This document shows, in pieces, positions 1 through 9,334 of a stretch of 47,739 nucleotides of DNA. Location of the stretch: positions 1 through 47,739 of the forward strand of contig JAJRYY010000126.1 of NCBI GenBank assembly GCA_024275565.1, read 5' to 3'. The first letter of the stretch is position 1; every line of letters begins with the position of its first letter. The DNA comes from Planctomycetota bacterium. Lineage in GTDB: Bacteria; Planctomycetota; Phycisphaerae; UBA1845. Position numbers and translations under genes: made by a program. The notes below the pieces were generated by a model. The model searched no databases. It saw only the letters and a program-made list of their open reading frames with translations, and was not told where the DNA came from.

Positions 1-1175
1 ACGGCATCACATGCACCGATGATACTTGCGACGAAATCGGCGACACCTGTACGAACACGCCGAACGACGCAAACTGCGACAATGGCCTGTTCTGCGATGG
101 CGTAGAGACATGCGACGCCGTCTCCGATTGTCAGCCGGGCACCGATCCCTGCACCGATCCGCTCCTGCCCTTCTGCGATGATAACACCGATACATGCGCG
201 GAGTGTGTGGTAAACGCTGATTGCGATGATGCGCTGCTCTGCACGACCAATGTGTGCAGCAGCGGGACGTGTGTTTTTGATCCGGTGAGCTGCCCGACCG
301 ATCAATCTTGCGACCCATCCGACGGCGTGTGCAAATTCTGTGGAGATCCCCCCGCCGATTCATGCTGCAATCCCATCAATGGAATACTCACGCCCATCGG
401 CGATGGGGATACCTGCACCGATGACATCTGCAACCCGGACGGGAGTGTCGACTACTTCATCAACACACTTCCGCCAGTCGTCGTCGGAACCGGCTCGCGT
501 GCCATCGAAGTGACGCCGCAGCCCGTCGGTTCTACACACCCTGTTGCACTGGTCTTAACTTCTCCCAACTTCCCATGCCTCTTCAAATACATCGATGAGA
601 ATGGATTGCTGGTTGACACCCCGGTATTCCAGTCACCGGTGGACTGGGGAACCATTGAAATTATCAACCAGGACATTGTCCCCTCCACCACACTGGTACC
701 AACCGTGTATCGTGTCGCAACCGACTGTGGGGATGATACGCTCACAGACACCGGAGAGGCTCCCACTGCCGCCTGGGGAGATGTCAACAACGACGGTTCT
801 GTGGACATTTTTGACATCACATGTGAATTCGACAGTTTCGAGCATTTCATCATACCAGACTGTCCACTGGCCAACCTCGACCTCGCCGGATGTATCCCGG
901 ACGGAATCATCAATGTTTTTGACATCACAGCGGTTCTCGATGCATTCTCAGGTGCTCAGTTCCCATGTGCTGCACCATGCAACGGTGGTGGATGCTGTAT
1001 CGACGGTTCGTGCATCCTCATGGTCGAAAGCCTCTGCGACACGTTCCCAGGCAGCGTATACCTGGGCGATGGTGTTCTATGCTCACCCAACCCGTGCGGC
1101 GCGTCGCCTCTCCCAGATCCCGACGATCAGGTGCTGGAAGTTCGCTCGAGGCAGGGGGAACAGCCGCGACAATAA
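1..1175 (+). CDS. Secreted Cys-rich dockerin-like protein, 3' part
   Basis: The frame is open from base 3 to the TAA at 1173-1175 (390 codons visible), so the true start lies outside the window. The visible protein begins with cysteine-rich repeats of the type CTDDTCD and CDNGLFCDGVETCD. The same repeat family occurs in the protein at 39084-42449. A central part without clear homology follows. Two EF-hand-like loops come next: GDVNNDGSVDIFDI (about 777-818) and a second loop ending in FDITAVLDAFSG (about 900-950). Together they resemble a calcium-binding dockerin pair. A short Cys-rich tail (CCIDGSC) closes the protein. Proteins of this kind are normally exported and may act in surface anchoring or matrix formation; no enzymatic domain is visible here. 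The frame is certain and the role is inferred. Confidence 0.8.
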   Translation, partial: GITCTDDTCDEIGDTCTNTPNDANCDNGLFCDGVETCDAVSDCQPGTDPCTDPLLPFCDDNTDTCAECVVNADCDDALLCTTNVCSSGTCVFDPVSCPTDQSCDPSDGVCKFCGDPPADSCCNPINGILTPIGDGDTCTDDICNPDGSVDYFINTLPPVVVGTGSRAIEVTPQPVGSTHPVALVLTSPNFPCLFKYIDENGLLVDTPVFQSPVDWGTIEIINQDIVPSTTLVPTVYRVATDCGDDTLTDTGEAPTAAWGDVNNDGSVDIFDITCEFDSFEHFIIPDCPLANLDLAGCIPDGIINVFDITAVLDAFSGAQFPCAAPCNGGGCCIDGSCILMVESLCDTFPGSVYLGDGVLCSPNPCGASPLPDPDDQVLEVRSRQGEQPRQ

Positions 1176-1228
1176 GCAACATGCTGGTAGCTGACCGTGC
1201 TTTGTGGGAAAATCTCAGCACCGGACGG

Positions 1229-1291
1229 TTGGCTGAGAACGTCCTTTCGTGACATAATACGCCACCTTTCGATCACCCCGTCGGAAGGTGG
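1229..1291 (+). promoter_or_regulatory. Gap with possible promoter and weak hairpin
   Basis: The short gap before the CRTAC gene holds a possible -35 TTGGCT (1229-1234) and -10 CATAAT (1253-1258) with an 18-nt spacer. A hairpin follows (CCACCTT 1262-1268 with AAGGTGG 1285-1291, then TGTTT) that could end transcription from the upstream surface-protein gene. Both signals are weak matches. Confidence 0.3.
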
Positions 1292-1305
1292 TGTTTACTT
1301 AAGTC

Positions 1306-3096
1306 ATGAACCGAAACCACGCGATCATTACAGGATGCTTTCTTCTCGCAGTCGTCGTCACTGCGAGCATCAGTCGTTTGCGCCCATCAGCCGACGCAAC
1401 ACAATCATCCAACACCATCCCATCCCACCAACCCACCACACCGGCAGAAGAACCTGCTCGCCCACGCTTCACAGACGTCACAGAAAAATCCGGTATCCGA
1501 TTCCGCCATCACAACGGTGCAGCAGGGCAGTTCCTGCTCCCCGAGCTTATCGGATCGGGGGCAGCCTTCCTCGACTTCAACAACGACAACCGCATCGACC
1601 TCTACATGATCCAGTCGGGGAACAGTTTGCTCCAGACAGCGAACCCCGAAAATCCCGGTCCAAATTCCACCAATAGGCTCTATCGCAATGACGGGGGCGG
1701 GACATTCACCGACGTCACCGAGGAATCTCACACTGGAATCGGAGGATACGGTATCGGATGTGCTGCGGCTGACTACAACAACGATGGCAACGTCGACCTC
1801 TACATTACCCGAATCGGACCGAATGTCTTGCTCAAAAACAATGGCGACGGGACATTCTCAGACGTCTCCGAAGCGGCTGGCGCTGCGGTGGACGGGTTCT
1901 CCACAGCCGCAGCATTCCTCGATTTCGATCGGGACGGCATACTGGACCTCTTCGTCGTCAACTACGTCAACTGGTCAGCAAGCCGCGAACCCACCTGCTT
2001 CGATGCCCGCGGAACTCGAGATTATTGCGGACCCAGTGATTACCGCGCACCCTCATCTGATTATCTGTTGCGGGGCAGTGGGTCCGGCGTGTTTGAAGAC
2101 GTTTCCCGAACCTCCGGCGTCGCGTCCGCAAAGGGCAATGGACTCGGGATTATCTGCTCAGATCTGAACCAGGACGGATGGACCGACATCTATGTCGCGA
2201 ACGACCAGAACCCAGCCATCCTCTGGATCAACCAGAAAAACGGAACCTTCCAGAACGAAGCCATGATCCGCGGAGCAGCGCTCAGTGGCGAAGGGATAGC
2301 CATCGCCGGCATGGGCACTGCAGCATCAGACCTCGACAACGATGGCGATCCAGACCTCATCATCACAAACATCCGCGACCAACCTCACCTCAGCCTCAGA
2401 AATGACGGCGAATTTTTCGAAGATGTCTCGCACGCCTGGGGTTTCGCAGGGTGGGCGGTCCCTTACACTGGATTCGGGATCGCCATCTTCGACGCCGACC
2501 ACGACGGCATCCTCGAAGGGTTCATTGCCAACGGCGCCGTCAATCACCTGGCTGAACCGTTCCTCCAAAACCACGACTACGCCATGCCCAACCAGTACAT
2601 CCGCCGCGATGACAACGGACGATTCTACGACGCAACCACAACCGCCGGACGCGCCCTGAAGTCCATCGCCGTATCAAGAAGCGTCCTCACAGCCGACTAC
2701 GACAACGACGGCGACCTCGACCTCCTCGTCACCAACAACAACGCCAAACCCCAGCTCCTCAGCAACCAATCGCCCCATCAAGGGGCATGGACCCAGATCG
2801 ATCTACGCCCCACTTCCGGATCACGCGTCGCCATCGGTGCAAAAGTCGCTATCACCACCACGGCCGCCACCTACCACCGCGATGTCCGCCCACACACTGG
2901 CTACCTCTCCAGCAACGACCCGCGCCTACATATCGGACTAGGTCAATCAGAAACCATCGACCGGTTGACCGTCACATGGCAAGATCGTACAACCGAAACA
3001 TGGACAAAACTCCCGGTCAATCAGCGGTTAATCCTCCATCAGAACCAGGCACCCCAATACACCATGCCGACACGCGAAAAGATCACACAGCCATGA
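1306..3096 (+). CDS. CRTAC1-type FG-GAP/ASPIC-UnbV exported protein
   Basis: 596 aa. A hydrophobic N-terminal segment (about residues 5-22) suggests export. From about residue 50 to 480 there are repeated FG-GAP/VCBS blades with calcium-binding D-x-[ND]-x-D-G patterns, such as DFNNDNRIDLY, DYNNDGNVDLY, DFDRDGILDLF, DLDNDGDPDLI and DYDNDGDLDLL. This predicts a beta-propeller. The last ~80 residues (VAIGAKVAITT..., RLHIGLGQSETIDRLTVTW) match the ASPIC/UnbV domain. The family is common and multicopy in Planctomycetota and Acidobacteria, usually next to TPR proteins. Its molecular role is not established; extracellular or periplasmic binding is likely. The stop codon overlaps the start of the TPR gene (ATGA at 3093-3096), which implies translational coupling and a shared function. 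Confidence 0.9.
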   Translation: MNRNHAIITGCFLLAVVVTASISRLRPSADATQSSNTIPSHQPTTPAEEPARPRFTDVTEKSGIRFRHHNGAAGQFLLPELIGSGAAFLDFNNDNRIDLYMIQSGNSLLQTANPENPGPNSTNRLYRNDGGGTFTDVTEESHTGIGGYGIGCAAADYNNDGNVDLYITRIGPNVLLKNNGDGTFSDVSEAAGAAVDGFSTAAAFLDFDRDGILDLFVVNYVNWSASREPTCFDARGTRDYCGPSDYRAPSSDYLLRGSGSGVFEDVSRTSGVASAKGNGLGIICSDLNQDGWTDIYVANDQNPAILWINQKNGTFQNEAMIRGAALSGEGIAIAGMGTAASDLDNDGDPDLIITNIRDQPHLSLRNDGEFFEDVSHAWGFAGWAVPYTGFGIAIFDADHDGILEGFIANGAVNHLAEPFLQNHDYAMPNQYIRRDDNGRFYDATTTAGRALKSIAVSRSVLTADYDNDGDLDLLVTNNNAKPQLLSNQSPHQGAWTQIDLRPTSGSRVAIGAKVAITTTAATYHRDVRPHTGYLSSNDPRLHIGLGQSETIDRLTVTWQDRTTETWTKLPVNQRLILHQNQAPQYTMPTREKITQP

Positions 3097-4550
3097 CACA
3101 CACCACCAGTTCATCCAGGTATCCACTCACCCTGACGCTCCTGGGTTGTGTCATGATGTGGCACTGCGCGTGCAAGCCGCAAGCACCCCTCGAATCGGCG
3201 ATCCCAGAAGCCCCCACCAAAATCCAGCCCCCACCCGCTCCTGTCCCCTCCACCACACCTGAAGGACGCCCCATCGCTACCTTTGACCACGCCGCAATCA
3301 CCCAGTGGAGCAAATCAGCGAACTTGCCCGTCCCCGACAATCTCAGCACCCTCGAACCCATCGTCGCCAAATCCCTCTACGACGCACTTGCAAAGGCTGC
3401 GACCGACCCAACGTCCAATAACCTTGCAACGCTTGCGAAAATCTATGAGTCCCTTGAATTCCACACATCCGCCGCAGAACTATTCACCCGGGCAGAAACA
3501 AGCGATCCCGACGATTTCCGCCTGCCCTACTACCTTGGATGCATCCTCCAGCTCAATGGTCAAACCGACGCCGCCATCCAGAAACTGACCCGATCGCTAA
3601 CCCTCAACCCAAACTACCCCCTCACCCACGCCCGCCTGGGACAGCTGCACATCAACGCGAACCAACTCGATCAAGCCAGAACCCACCTCACCCGCTACAC
3701 ACAACTCGCTCCAGACGACTGGCTTGGATATGTCGGCCTCGGTCGCATCGCGTATATCCAGCAGCGCTACAACGACGCACTGCAGTCCCTCACCAGAGCA
3801 GTTACACTGGGACCAAGCGATTTCCAGGCCCATTACCATCTCGGACGCACCCTCAACGCCCTCGGCAAAACCGCAGACGCCCAACACCACCTCAACCTCG
3901 CAGCCAGCCTCCCCAAAGGCATGTGGTTCCACCATCGAGACCCGCTCATGCTCGAACTCGATCGCGCCACCGGATCCGTCAAAAACCTCATCGATGAATT
4001 TGAACGCCTCCTCCCCACTGCCGACTGGCCAAGACTTACAAAGCTGGCTGCAACCATCATCCAACGCCGACCAGACGACATCATCATGCTGGGAAACCTT
4101 GCATCACTCTACCGCAAGCAAAATCGTCTCGACGACGCAGACCGAATCCTGAAACGTGCAACCCAGCTCGCCCCCGAAAATCTACGCCTCCAAATCATCA
4201 ACGCCGAAATCCTCCTCACCAGAAAGCAATACGACCACGCCAGAGACGCTGCCAACGCCATCCTGCTAGACCACCCAGACGACCCTGCCGCCAACAACGT
4301 CCTCGCGCGAGCAGCCTACATGCTCAAAAACTACGCGATCGCAGAATCCGCCATGCGCATAGCAATCAACACAGATCCCGACGACACATCCAAGCAGCTA
4401 GTATTTGCCGAAATCCTCCTGCAAAGACGAAAATTGCAGGAGGCAGCTGACCTATACCGGACCATCCTCGCAAAACATCCAGACAACACGCGCGCCCAGC
4501 AGCGCATAAAACAACTCACCCCAATTCTCAATCCGGATTCTGAACCATAG
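3093..4550 (+). CDS. TPR-repeat lipoprotein, partner of CRTAC protein
   Basis: 485 aa from the ATG at 3093, which overlaps the TGA of the upstream gene. This start gives a credible lipoprotein signal, with a hydrophobic stretch ending in LLGC (Cys about residue 19). A more distal in-frame start would place a non-coding-like basic stretch in front of it. After a Pro-rich linker, the protein consists of tandem tetratricopeptide repeats from about residue 110 to the end (for example PYYLGCILQLNGQTDAAIQKLTRSLTLNPNY, broken here as the 34-residue type). TPR arrays mediate protein-protein contacts, so a periplasmic or outer-membrane scaffold working with the CRTAC propeller is likely. The substrate is unknown. 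Confidence 0.85.
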   Translation: MTHTTSSSRYPLTLTLLGCVMMWHCACKPQAPLESAIPEAPTKIQPPPAPVPSTTPEGRPIATFDHAAITQWSKSANLPVPDNLSTLEPIVAKSLYDALAKAATDPTSNNLATLAKIYESLEFHTSAAELFTRAETSDPDDFRLPYYLGCILQLNGQTDAAIQKLTRSLTLNPNYPLTHARLGQLHINANQLDQARTHLTRYTQLAPDDWLGYVGLGRIAYIQQRYNDALQSLTRAVTLGPSDFQAHYHLGRTLNALGKTADAQHHLNLAASLPKGMWFHHRDPLMLELDRATGSVKNLIDEFERLLPTADWPRLTKLAATIIQRRPDDIIMLGNLASLYRKQNRLDDADRILKRATQLAPENLRLQIINAEILLTRKQYDHARDAANAILLDHPDDPAANNVLARAAYMLKNYAIAESAMRIAINTDPDDTSKQLVFAEILLQRRKLQEAADLYRTILAKHPDNTRAQQRIKQLTPILNPDSEP

Positions 4551-4647
4551 AACGGGTTCAACCAGGGCGCAATAGCTTGCCCGCACCTGAAAACCACTTC
4601 ACAACACCAACCACCCTCAACATGGACATAGCCAATTCGGCGCATGC

Positions 4648-4677
4648 AAAAGGCGGTCCGGATTTCTCCAGACCGCC
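4648..4677 (-). terminator. Rho-independent terminator of the small basic protein gene
   Basis: Read on the minus strand, a GGCGGTC / GACCGCC stem (4677-4671 with 4658-4652), partly extended inside the loop, is followed directly by TTTT (4651-4648). It lies about 100 nt downstream of the stop at 4777. Two smaller inverted repeats lie between: CACCGC/GCGGTG at 4732-4747, and AAAGTTG/CAACTTT at 4760-4778 overlapping the stop codon. Confidence 0.65.
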
Positions 4678-4776
4678 GCGTGGTTCGTCACTTCACCCCC
4701 GCATCGAGCGGGTCAATATTCATAATCCAGACACCGCTAATGCGGTGCTTTCGTCAGTCAAAGTTGAAAACCAACT

Positions 4777-5223
4777 TTAACGGGGAAAGCTGAACCTCTT
4801 GCCCTTGGCGACCGGCGAGCATGCAACCAGGAACTGACCGGCTTTGTCCTTTGTGACAGCCTTGATCGTGCTCTTGCCAAAGCAACGACCGAGTGCATTC
4901 TTGCATGTCGCAGCCGTGGTAACCTGCTGCGTGGACTTGCTCCATCGCTTCACCTGAGCTGCACTGACCTTATGTACAACCGCGCCCTTCTCGATCCACT
5001 TGGCGAACGAGTTGAGCGTCGAGGGCGTCGGCCGTGCAGCACGGGCCGGACCAGTGGCCTGTGACCACAACTTCTTGTATGACGCAATCTTGTTGTCCAT
5101 CTGACTGCAGAAGGACGAATACCCCGGAGCAGGACGACGAGCCGTACTGGCGGACGCACTCTTCTTGCTCGTGCTTCGTGAACCCCACTTCGCGCTAACT
5201 CTACTGCTGCTGAAACCTGCCAT
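4777..5223 (-). CDS. Small basic protein of unknown function
   Basis: 148 aa, strongly basic. I do not recognise the family. The first ~35 residues are Ser/Lys/Arg-rich and low in complexity. The rest (from PGYSSFCSQMDNKIASYKKLW) looks folded: a helix-rich stretch with Trp residues (YKKLW, FAKWIEKG, VKRWSK), three cysteines, and an end in a KGKRFSFPR-like basic tail. There is no signal peptide or membrane segment, so a cytoplasmic location is likely. The Shine-Dalgarno sequence AAGGAG lies about 7 nt before the ATG. The charge and Ser/Lys tail would fit a nucleic-acid-binding protein, but that is only inference. It has its own terminator and is transcribed alone. Confidence 0.7.
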   Translation of the reverse strand: MAGFSSSRVSAKWGSRSTSKKSASASTARRPAPGYSSFCSQMDNKIASYKKLWSQATGPARAARPTPSTLNSFAKWIEKGAVVHKVSAAQVKRWSKSTQQVTTAATCKNALGRCFGKSTIKAVTKDKAGQFLVACSPVAKGKRFSFPR

Positions 5224-5603
5224 TTCTGTCTCCTTAGTTGCTTCGTGACGCTACCACGTCTTCGTGACGTTTCATACGTCGTCTGTTAACCATTCTGGCC
5301 AAACAATCGGAAGCTCTTGCGCGAACCTTGAGTAAACGTGAGATTCTGCGCAATCTTTTCCTCAAGTTCGTAGAGGCAGCAGCACCCTCCACAAAGCGAT
5401 AAATCACGCACAATCCACTTAGCACCACACACCGCTAGAGTTACACAACGCGCGATTAACCTAGTGGCAAACATCCTTACACCTAAACACGAGCATACAC
5501 CACGCAGCAAAAAACCGACCTGCCAGCACCGATAACCGGTTTCTACACGCAGACAACACAAAAAACATCACATCAGAAGCGCCACACCAACAACGCCACT
5601 CCG
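5224..5603. other. Intergenic gap with a 19/20-bp tandem repeat
   Basis: 380 nt without a convincing gene; the short open frames here lack ribosome sites and known motifs. Immediately upstream of the small basic protein gene, a tandem duplication is visible at 5242-5260 and 5261-5280 (TTCGTGACG...ACGTC in each copy). It lies in the 5' leader region of that gene and could be regulatory. No clear promoter was identified. Confidence 0.5.
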
Positions 5604-6386
5604 TCACTCAACCACACGCTTCACACGACGCACCGATAGGATCAACACCGTCTCGACAGGATTTTCCGCTCGCTTCCTCGGGCCAAGTTGCTGATTGGGA
5701 TGCGCAAAACATTTCTCAGAGTGAATCTTCTCCACAACATCCCAGCCCGCCACCACGCGACCAAACGGTGTATACCCTGTAAAAGCAGGGGTGAGCTTCT
5801 TAAAATCAAACCGTGGATTTTCGGACATGTTGATAAAAAACTGCGACTGACCCGTATGCGCACGCAAACGACGAGCCTGACCCACAACACCACGAACATG
5901 CTTCAACGCGGTGACAGCCTCATACTCGATCGGATCACGCAATCCATCCTTCTTCGTCTCCAGATTCGCGTCATACCGTCCGCCGTAAATACAGACGTCC
6001 TTCACCACACGATCAAAAATCGTCCCATCATAGTATTTTGAGTCCACATAACCCAGAAAATTCGCCACCGTCCGGGGCGCCAGCTTCGGATACAACTCTA
6101 TGACAATATCCCCAAGACGCGTCTCAATGCGAACGCGCGGATTCGTGACGTCATCATGCTCAAATGCACCCGACCGATCCGACACATCCTCACCGTCTGA
6201 AGCATCCGAATGCGACACAGGCTTCGATCCCGCCTTCGTATCAGCCTTCTTTTCAACCCTTATTTCAGCCTTCGCTTCAGGCTTCTTTTCAGCCTTCACT
6301 TCAGGCTTCACATGACCAGCACCATCCCCAGACGCCGCCAGAGGACACCAAAGCACACACAGCACCACCAACAATCTCATCACCAT
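5604..6386 (-). CDS. Cyclophilin-type peptidylprolyl isomerase, exported
   Basis: 260 aa with a signal peptide (MVMRLLVVLCVLWCPLAASG). A Lys/Glu/Ala low-complexity linker follows (KPEVKAEKKPEAKAE-type, residues ~27-60, built from a repeated DNA unit), then a cyclophilin domain (about 85-258: ETRLGDIVIELYPKLAPRTVANFLGYV, FDRVV, QSQFFINMS). Such proteins catalyse cis-trans isomerisation at proline in the periplasm. Compared with human CypA, the catalytic Arg55 equivalent and the QFF motif are kept. Phe60 and Gln63 appear replaced (Val, Tyr), and the Trp121/His126 region is not conserved, so activity may be altered. AAGGTGA sits 7 nt before the ATG at 6386 and supports that start over the ATG two codons later. 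The gene is divergent from the MFS-PlsC gene. Confidence 0.85.
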   Translation of the reverse strand: MVMRLLVVLCVLWCPLAASGDGAGHVKPEVKAEKKPEAKAEIRVEKKADTKAGSKPVSHSDASDGEDVSDRSGAFEHDDVTNPRVRIETRLGDIVIELYPKLAPRTVANFLGYVDSKYYDGTIFDRVVKDVCIYGGRYDANLETKKDGLRDPIEYEAVTALKHVRGVVGQARRLRAHTGQSQFFINMSENPRFDFKKLTPAFTGYTPFGRVVAGWDVVEKIHSEKCFAHPNQQLGPRKRAENPVETVLILSVRRVKRVVE

Positions 6387-6557
6387 CCCGAAATCACCTT
6401 AGATTCTCATGACCACCGCTCAAAGACCACAGCCCCTCATTTTATCGACCACACCGCCCACATTCAACGACTTGCGACGACGCCCCCTCTGCGGTTCAAT
6501 GCAACCCTGAACCATGTAGACCAACCTGGATATATCCGGACTGAAACGGAGCAACCC

Positions 6558-8504
6558 TTGAGCAGCACACTGCGAAATCTCTTCCAAAACCGGAACTTCG
6601 TCCTCCTCTGGTGCGCCTACGGAATCAGCGCAGTCGGAGACCATCTCTCCGAAATGGCCATTCTCGCAACCCAGGACGCCTTAAAACCCGATCTCGACGT
6701 CACACCCCTGCTCGCACGCATGACATTCCTCTTCATGCTCCCATTCCCGCTTATCGCACCCCTGGCAGGGGTGTTGGCTGACCGACTCTCGCGACGATGG
6801 ATCATGATATTCGCGGACCTCATGCGGGCAGCCGTCCTCATCTTCTTCTTCTCACTCATCAACTTCTTCACCGATACCCTCCACGCAACATGGTTGCAGG
6901 ACTGGGCACCCTTCATTCCGCTCGGAATGGTCGGAATCTTCGCTGCCATGTTCGCCCCATCGCGTCAGGCGATCCTGCCAACGCTCGTTCCGGGCGATTC
7001 GCTCGTACAGGCAAACGCCCTCATCAGCGGGCTGGGACTTATCGGAACCATGGCAGCCACCGTCGTCAGTGGAGTGCTCGCAGACAGGGGACACCTTCAG
7101 TTCGCGTTCCGACTGGACGCTGCCACATTCGCAGCAAGCGGACTATGCGTCTTCATGATGACGCGAAAACACGCTCCAGGCAGCGCCCGCATCCACGAGA
7201 CCCCGGAATCCTTCCTGACAGGACTACGAGAAGGCTTCAGGTACGTCCGAGGACACCGACGCGTCGGACAACTCCTCTTCATAGCAGCCATCTTCTGGTT
7301 CATGGGCGCAACCGTCCGCAGCGTTGCACCCGCCGTCGTCAAACAGGTCTACCACGGCGGTTTCACGGAAATGGCGAGATTCCCCGCATGGATCGCTCTT
7401 GGCATTGCTACCGGCGCTATCATACTCACGCTCCTTGGCAGAGCACTCCGCAGCGAAGTCGCCATGTCATGGTCACTCGTCGGAACCGGCGTCGGAATTG
7501 GTGGTCTTGCACTCAGCGTTTTCGCCCCGCTCTCACCCTCAACCGCCCACATTCTCGGAGCCGTCTCCATCTACATCGGCGGCGTTTTCGGTGCAGGTAT
7601 CACTGTAAGTTATAACGCCTTGCTTCAAAGGATCGTTCCCAACCAGTTCCGGGGACGCGTCTACGGGATCCTGAACATCGTCACGGTTGGCTCGCTGCTG
7701 ATGGCCACCGGTACGCTTGGAATTCCGAGCTGGGACAATCTCGACGCATGGGCTGGCTGGATATTATCGGGCGTGTCCATCGTACTCATCATCGTGGGCA
7801 TCGGCAGCATCTGGATTCGCATCCGGCAATTACCACTCCACGCACGCTACGCCGTCGCTCAGGAACTCGTCCAGTTCATCTGCACCTTCTGGTATCGATT
7901 GAGGCGCGACGGATACTGCACCATCCCACGCAGCGGACCGGTCATCATCACAGCCAACCACGAATCGACCATCGACCCGTTCCTGATCTACTCATGCTGC
8001 AATTATCGCTATATTTCCTTCATGATCGCAGCCGAGTATTACAACATGCGACTTGCAGGATCACCCATCAGGTGGATGAAAAGCATCCCCGTCCGCAGGG
8101 GCGAAAACGACATGTCCGCCACCAAAACACTCTCTCGACGACTCAAAGCAGGGGAGGCGCTGGGCATCTTCATTCAGGGCGGAATCCGAAATCGCAGCGA
8201 TGAGGACGATGGGCTGAAGAATGGCGTGGCACTTTTTGCGCTACGCACCGGAGCGAAAGTGATCCCCGCCCATATCAGCGGAACGAACCAGAGCGAAAGC
8301 ACAGTCCGTCCCCTTTTCATGCGACACAATGCACGCATTAGATTCGGTCCACCTGTTGATTTAAGTGAATTCAAGAACAGCCGCGGCAAAGATGAACTGA
8401 ACGCCGCAAGCCGGAAAATATTCGCTGCAGTCAAAGCCCTCGCGCCGGCCAATCCCCCCACCCCCGACGCTGACACCGACGCCGACGCCGACAAGGTCCC
8501 ATAA
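6558..8504 (+). CDS. MFS transporter-PlsC acyltransferase fusion
   Basis: 648 aa if translated from the TTG at 6558, which has GGAG 6 nt upstream and yields SSTLRNLFQNRNFVLLWCAYGIS, the usual start of an MFS protein. The frame is open further upstream, but that part overlaps the opposite gene and reads as a His/Arg-rich stretch. Residues ~1-420 form a 12-helix LplT-like major facilitator domain. Residues ~430-640 form a PlsC/LPLAT acyltransferase, with the HX4D motif at H468-D473 (NHESTIDP) and an altered second block (FIQGGIRN near 538 instead of the usual EGTR). LplT and Aas in Escherichia coli import and re-acylate lysophospholipids. Here both steps could sit in one chain without the acyl-ACP synthetase part. 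The gene ends in a TAATG overlap with the next gene. Confidence 0.85.
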   Translation: MSSTLRNLFQNRNFVLLWCAYGISAVGDHLSEMAILATQDALKPDLDVTPLLARMTFLFMLPFPLIAPLAGVLADRLSRRWIMIFADLMRAAVLIFFFSLINFFTDTLHATWLQDWAPFIPLGMVGIFAAMFAPSRQAILPTLVPGDSLVQANALISGLGLIGTMAATVVSGVLADRGHLQFAFRLDAATFAASGLCVFMMTRKHAPGSARIHETPESFLTGLREGFRYVRGHRRVGQLLFIAAIFWFMGATVRSVAPAVVKQVYHGGFTEMARFPAWIALGIATGAIILTLLGRALRSEVAMSWSLVGTGVGIGGLALSVFAPLSPSTAHILGAVSIYIGGVFGAGITVSYNALLQRIVPNQFRGRVYGILNIVTVGSLLMATGTLGIPSWDNLDAWAGWILSGVSIVLIIVGIGSIWIRIRQLPLHARYAVAQELVQFICTFWYRLRRDGYCTIPRSGPVIITANHESTIDPFLIYSCCNYRYISFMIAAEYYNMRLAGSPIRWMKSIPVRRGENDMSATKTLSRRLKAGEALGIFIQGGIRNRSDEDDGLKNGVALFALRTGAKVIPAHISGTNQSESTVRPLFMRHNARIRFGPPVDLSEFKNSRGKDELNAASRKIFAAVKALAPANPPTPDADTDADADKVP

Positions 8505-9334
8505 TGCGACGCTGTTGGCGACCATTGCTGATTATTGCACTCACAGCTCTGTGGCAGACCGTGGCGCGATCCGAAGAGACCCCGCCGAAACCAGACACGC
8601 GCACGATCCGCGTTATGACCTACAACATACTCTATGGGCGACACATCAAGGACGGTCAGGACAAAATCGTGGCGCTCCTAAAAGAGCAAGCCCCGGACGT
8701 CCTGTGTCTCCAGGAAACAAAATGGCGGGCTGAAAAGAATGGACCCGGATCAGGTCAGCCCGACGAAATCGCAACAGCGATCGGTGGGCGGAACTGGTGT
8801 GCAGTCTCACGCAACGGTGTAGAGGGAGATGAAACCGCCGGAACGTGGTCACGCGGACCTGCCATCGTAACCCGTGGCCGCATCATAAGATACGAACCAG
8901 TCGCTGTAACCGGCAGCCAGCCATTCGCACTATTGGCTGAAATCGAAATCAACAACCACCGTCTTATCGTCGTCTCAGCCCATTTCCATTCGATCGCCGG
9001 TGCAACGGTCGGCGGCGTTGCATCCACAGAATCCGCCCGCATTCGCGAAGCCAAATTGCTTAAAGCACGACTTTCGCAGGAGCACCTGCCCATCGTGATC
9101 GGGTGCGATTTGAACGCATTGCCCTTCTTCCCATCCTACCAGGAGTTGGCAGACCCATTCCGCGACACTGCCCTGATTTTCGGCGATAACGACTACACAC
9201 GCAAAACGCGAGGTCTGCCCGCAAGGATCGATTATTTATTCATCTCAAAACACTGGGCTGCAACCCATTACAGCGTCGAGCCGGTCGATTTCTCCGATCA
9301 TCGTCCAGTCCGGGCAGAAATCTCTCTGAAGTAA
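8504..9334 (+). CDS. Exported endonuclease/exonuclease/phosphatase-fold protein
   Basis: 276 aa. The start codon overlaps the upstream stop (TAATG at 8502-8506), and AAGGT precedes it. A signal peptide covers residues ~1-22. The EEP fold is marked by MTYNI (N41), LQET (E71), SAHFHS, GCDLNALP, RIDYLF and the C-terminal DFSDHRPV. These cover the metal-binding and catalytic Asn, Glu, His and Asp positions of the DNase I / sphingomyelinase superfamily. The substrate could be a phosphodiester in nucleic acid or in a lipid headgroup. Coupling to the MFS-PlsC gene makes a phospholipid-related role plausible, but sequence alone does not decide it. Confidence 0.85.
   Translation: MRRCWRPLLIIALTALWQTVARSEETPPKPDTRTIRVMTYNILYGRHIKDGQDKIVALLKEQAPDVLCLQETKWRAEKNGPGSGQPDEIATAIGGRNWCAVSRNGVEGDETAGTWSRGPAIVTRGRIIRYEPVAVTGSQPFALLAEIEINNHRLIVVSAHFHSIAGATVGGVASTESARIREAKLLKARLSQEHLPIVIGCDLNALPFFPSYQELADPFRDTALIFGDNDYTRKTRGLPARIDYLFISKHWAATHYSVEPVDFSDHRPVRAEISLK

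Noticed and set aside
6210-6557. Upstream extension of the MFS-PlsC frame to 6210
   Set aside because: It overlaps the opposite cyclophilin gene and encodes a low-complexity His/Arg-rich stretch; the TTG at 6558 has a good ribosome site and fits the family start.
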